Shown here piece by piece: positions 61,041-64,000 of a stretch of 64,000 bases of DNA. Each line of letters begins with the position of its first letter. Position 1 is the stretch's first letter. Origin of the DNA: Sedimentitalea todarodis. GTDB taxonomy: Bacteria > Pseudomonadota > Alphaproteobacteria > Rhodobacterales > Rhodobacteraceae. The DNA lies in contig NZ_JASMWN010000001.1 in NCBI RefSeq assembly GCF_032595355.1, positions 62,001 to 126,000 of the forward strand. Reading direction: 5' to 3'. The translations under genes and the position numbers were made by a program. The notes beneath the pieces are model-generated. The model saw only the letters and a list, made by a program, of their open reading frames with translations. It was not told the DNA's origin and did no database searches.

Positions 61041-63362
61041 TCACTTCTCGGTAAGTTTCAACTCGATCCGACGGTTCTGCGCCCGTGCGTCGGGCGTGTC
61101 ATCCGTGTTCAGTGGCTGAAACTGACCAAATCCGTTGGCGGACAGGCGATCGGGCGCAATCCCGAGGAAGTCGACCATATAGCGCACCACTGACAGAGCG
61201 CGACCCTGACTGAGTTCCCAATTGTCACGATATCGCCCATAGCTGATTAGCGGTACATCATCGGTATGGCCATCGACGCGGATCACCCAGTCGATTTCAG
61301 GGGGGATATCAGCGGCGATGCTGCGCAGAATGCGGGCGACCTTGGCTATTTCGGCCTGGCCCTCGATCGACAGGTCTGCACCCCCGGGGGGAAACAGGAC
61401 TTCGGACGAGAACACGAACCGGTCCCCCTCGATGCGCACACCGTCCTGGTTGCCGAGAAGATCGCGCAGCCGCCCAAAGAACTCGGACCGGTATTTTTGC
61501 AGATCCTGCGCCTGTGCTTCCAATTCCTGGCTTTTGGCTTGCAGGGCACGGGCTTCTTCCTCGAGCCGCTTGCGCTCGGCTTCCTCCAGAAGTCGGCGCC
61601 GGCGTTCCTCCGAGGCGGCGCGCGCCAATGCGGCGTTCAGGTCGGACCCGAGGTTTTCCAACTGGACCTTGGCGGCAGCATCGCGTTCTTCGTAGTCATC
61701 CAGCAGCGCCTGTAGGCCGCCCAACTGTGTGCGCAACGCGGCGATCTGCTGATTGAGAAGCGCAGTCTGGCGTTGCGCCCGCGCCGAAATTTCTTTTTGC
61801 TCCGACAGGGTTTCGCGGGCCTGTTCCAACAGTCCGGCGCGGTCAGATGACGTGGCTTCGGCCTGTTGCCGGGCGGCAAGGGCCGCCGCGAGCCGCGCCT
61901 GCAGAACCTCTTGATCGGTGGCGGCGATCTGGGCGCGTTCCAGGGCCTCCAGCGCCTTGAGCAGGCGTGCCTCGACATCGGCGCGGTCTTGCGCGGTTGT
62001 CGAAGCCGATTGACGCGTGGCGTTCAGGTCGGCCTGTGTCCGGTCAAGTTCTGCCTGCAAACTGTCGCGCACGCCATTGGCTTCTGCGAGTTGCCTGCGC
62101 AGCGCCTCTTGAGCCGTGTCGCTTTCCGATTGCAAGGCGGCAAGACGGGCTTCCAACCCGCGCCGGATTTCGGTGTTTTCCTGCTGTAGGCGGGCCAGTT
62201 CGGATTCGTATTGCGATTGGCTCTGCACGGTTTGCGCCCGCTGTCGCGCAAGTTCATTCTCCAGCGCATCGCGGGTGTCTGCGGCAAGCGCCTGTGCCGT
62301 CTCAAGTTGGGTGCGTAGTTCGGTCTCGGTGGCGGCACTCTCCTGACGAACACGGGCGAGGTCGCTTTCCAGCGCAGCCAGCGACCGGCTGTTCTCGGCC
62401 TGGCTGACCTCCATCTGGTTCAGCACATTGGTGAGACGGTCAACCAGCGCGTCTCGTTTTCCGGCTTCGGTCTGAGCGGCGGCGATCACAGCGAGCGCTT
62501 CGGTCAGTTCCGTGTCCAGCGTGGCGCGCGCCGCCTCGGCAGCGGCCAGCAGGGTCAGCGTATCCTCGGCTTCCCTGCGCTGTGCCTCAAGCGAGAGGGT
62601 CATCGCCGTCAGTTCCGCATCGGCATTCTGCAGGCGCTCGCGCAAGGCATTCGCGGCGGCAGCTTCGGCAAGGCGCGCGGTTTCTTCGTCGGACAGCTTT
62701 TGTTGCAGCGTTGTGATGTCTTTGACGCTCTGGTCGTTGTCGCGTTGCAGATCGGCGATCATCGCCTCCAGTGCGTTTCGCCGGGCGGCGGCGAGTCGGG
62801 CGGCTTCCGACTGGGCGTCGATCTCGCTGCGGCTCTGGGCAAGGGCGAGGTTCAGCGCCTCCTGGTCGGACAGCAGGTTGGCGCGATCCGCCGTCAATTC
62901 GGCGATGTTCTGTCGTGCGCGATCCTGATCAGCCAGCAGAGTCGCAACCTGCGCCTCAAAACTGGTGATCTGCGACCGGGCCTGTTGCAGCGCTGCGGCC
63001 TGACTGTCGCGCTGCGTCGTCAGTGCGGCGATGACAGAAGTTTGATTGGCGATCTGTTGTTGGGCCTGATCCAGAAAGGCTTGGGTCTGGGTCAGGGTCG
63101 CGTCCAGCGCACCGACACGTTCGGAAAGATCACTGGAACGACGTTCTTCAAGTCCCAGGGCATCGGCCAGCGCCGTCACCTCCGCAGAGAGGACATCAAG
63201 CTCGCTTTCCTGCCCGGAGATGGTTTCGCGTAAGACATATTGCACCACCATGAAGATGGTCAGCAGGAACATGAGAACCAGCAGCAGACCGGTCATCGCG
63301 TCGACAAAACCGGGCCAGATCGAGGCCTGAAACCGGGCTCCGGTGCGACGCGAGAGGGCCAT
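61041..63362 (-). CDS. MotB/OmpA-like stator protein with very long coiled coil
   Basis: A 773-residue inner-membrane-anchored protein. The N-terminus has WPGFVDAMTGLLLVLMFLLTIFMVV, one TM helix with D21 in the position of the proton-binding Asp of MotB/ExbD/TolR. Residues about 45-620 are almost pure coiled coil (rich in Q, A, E, L, R). From about 650 an OmpA-type peptidoglycan-binding domain follows (VDGHTDDVPL, NWELSQGRALSVVRYMV, RLSANGFGQ, ARAQNRRIELKL). The stop lies 4 nt from the convergent M23 gene. Paired with the MotA-like gene 3 nt upstream. Confidence 0.88.
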   Translation of the reverse strand: MALSRRTGARFQASIWPGFVDAMTGLLLVLMFLLTIFMVVQYVLRETISGQESELDVLSAEVTALADALGLEERRSSDLSERVGALDATLTQTQAFLDQAQQQIANQTSVIAALTTQRDSQAAALQQARSQITSFEAQVATLLADQDRARQNIAELTADRANLLSDQEALNLALAQSRSEIDAQSEAARLAAARRNALEAMIADLQRDNDQSVKDITTLQQKLSDEETARLAEAAAANALRERLQNADAELTAMTLSLEAQRREAEDTLTLLAAAEAARATLDTELTEALAVIAAAQTEAGKRDALVDRLTNVLNQMEVSQAENSRSLAALESDLARVRQESAATETELRTQLETAQALAADTRDALENELARQRAQTVQSQSQYESELARLQQENTEIRRGLEARLAALQSESDTAQEALRRQLAEANGVRDSLQAELDRTQADLNATRQSASTTAQDRADVEARLLKALEALERAQIAATDQEVLQARLAAALAARQQAEATSSDRAGLLEQARETLSEQKEISARAQRQTALLNQQIAALRTQLGGLQALLDDYEERDAAAKVQLENLGSDLNAALARAASEERRRRLLEEAERKRLEEEARALQAKSQELEAQAQDLQKYRSEFFGRLRDLLGNQDGVRIEGDRFVFSSEVLFPPGGADLSIEGQAEIAKVARILRSIAADIPPEIDWVIRVDGHTDDVPLISYGRYRDNWELSQGRALSVVRYMVDFLGIAPDRLSANGFGQFQPLNTDDTPDARAQNRRIELKLTEK

Positions 63363-63365
63363 GCT

Positions 63366-64000
63366 CTAGACCTCGCCGCTTTCGTTGCCGGCCTGCGGTC
63401 TGCGCCCGTCGCCGCGCGGACGATCCATCGCCTTGGCCAACAGCTCGATATCCTTGCGCAACTCGGCAAGGCTCTCCTGACGCCCGGCCGAGATTTCTTC
63501 GAGAATGCGCAACATCTGCACATCGATGGAGCGCAGGCGCATCCGGCTTTCGGCATCGATTCCATCGCCGGCCTGTTCGCGCAGGGTTTCGTTCAGGGTT
63601 TCCTGACCCGTCGCCATCCGGTCGAGCGCTGTACCGATCCGATCCGACGGGTCCTGACGCGCCATGCCGTCGAGCAACGCGGCGAGTTTCTGGTCAACCG
63701 CGACGCGGCTGGCTTCGGATCGTGTGACCACCTGTTGCAGGGTCTCCATCTGTTCGGCCATGTGATCCAGAACGCCGGTCATCGTCCCGGTATCGGACTG
63801 GCCGTCTTCGCCCGAGGAAAAGCCGACACGTGTAATCGAGGACAGCCATTCCTCAAGCTCGCGGTAAAACCGGTTCTGCCCGTGTCCTGCAAAGAGTTCC
63901 AGCAAACCTACAATCAGCGATCCGGCAAGCCCCAGGAGCGAACTGGCAAAGGCAACACCCATGCCGCCAAGCTGTTTTTCCAGACCGGTCATCAGCCTGT
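63366..64000 (-). CDS. MotA/TolQ/ExbB-like proton-channel protein, partial (N-terminus beyond window end)
   Basis: The frame is open to the window end. The visible 211 residues contain the conserved last TM-pair region of MotA/ExbB proteins (KQLGGMGVAFASSLLGLAGSLIVGLLELFAG) and then a hydrophilic helical C-terminal tail of about 150 residues (ITRVGFSSGED, MAEQMETLQQVV, RILEEISAGRQESLAELRKDIELLAKAMDR). The first transmembrane helices are missing. It ends 3 nt before the MotB/OmpA-like gene, so the two subunits are co-translated. Confidence 0.82.
   Translation of the reverse strand, partial: RLMTGLEKQLGGMGVAFASSLLGLAGSLIVGLLELFAGHGQNRFYRELEEWLSSITRVGFSSGEDGQSDTGTMTGVLDHMAEQMETLQQVVTRSEASRVAVDQKLAALLDGMARQDPSDRIGTALDRMATGQETLNETLREQAGDGIDAESRMRLRSIDVQMLRILEEISAGRQESLAELRKDIELLAKAMDRPRGDGRRPQAGNESGEV

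Noticed and set aside
61041..64000. Zorya-type defence system (ZorAB-like)
   Set aside because: The A/B pair looks similar at first sight, but the long coiled coil is in the B subunit, not the A tail, and no ZorC/D or ZorE gene or other defence gene is present in the window.

Overview
The window looks like chromosomal DNA of a high-GC marine alphaproteobacterium, most likely a Rhodobacteraceae/Roseobacteraceae member. This rests on gene content: an F1-only ATP synthase operon (atpHAGDC), a fused indolepyruvate:ferredoxin oxidoreductase with a divergent Lrp regulator, a MaoC-phosphotransacetylase fusion next to ackA, a TctCBA tripartite tricarboxylate transporter, a TorF-type putative porin, and an intergenic palindrome of a kind I recall from roseobacters. 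No prophage, insertion sequence, CRISPR array, rRNA or tRNA was recognised.

Layout. 1-6.9 kb: a truncated response regulator diverging from a DegP-like protease, two outer-membrane beta-barrel genes, an SDR oxidoreductase, an orphan ParA, a small monooxygenase-fold protein and a UspF-like stress protein with an FnrL-like site upstream. 6.9-14.7 kb (minus strand): a secreted hypothetical, rpe, and a seven-gene operon of two MurG-fold and two GT4 glycosyltransferases, a histidine phosphatase, a NodB-like deacetylase and a small methyltransferase. The seven genes are fused by 4-14 nt overlaps or a 2 nt gap, with no polymerase, flippase or exporter. 15-18.1 kb: a large MscS-type channel and a TorF putative porin. 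18.1-24.8 kb (minus): a five-gene operon for a peptide/oligosaccharide-type ABC importer ending in a small Cys-containing secreted protein. 25-30 kb (plus): a paralogue of the glycan-operon methyltransferase, then acyl-phosphate metabolism (MaoC-PTA, AckA), a GST and a thiolase. 30.2-34.2 kb: fused ior and Lrp, followed by decayed DNA containing a frameshifted Lrp remnant.

35-50.7 kb: a PhyH dioxygenase, a voltage-gated-type K+ channel ending in a zinc ribbon, a hypothetical, miaB, phoH, tctCBA (with a 57-nt hairpin before tctC and a terminator between tctC and tctB), a HAD protein, a MaoC hydratase, ribF-ycgN-threonine aldolase, an alpha/beta hydrolase with a DsbA-fold isomerase, prs and an H-type lectin. 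50.8-55.7 kb (minus): atpHAGDC closed by a clear rho-independent terminator, with strong hairpins in early atpG and atpC codons and a palindrome in the leader. 56-64 kb: a methyltransferase, gloB, clpA, an M23 peptidase, and a MotB/MotA-like pair whose B subunit carries a roughly 600-residue periplasmic coiled coil.

The least explained parts are the exporter-less glycan operon, the long-shaft stator-like pair, the zinc-ribbon K+ channel, the MaoC domain lacking its catalytic Asp, and the structured RNA/DNA elements around tctC and the atp operon. Long antisense ORFs over degP, ior, atpD/atpG and clpA are judged to be high-GC shadows.
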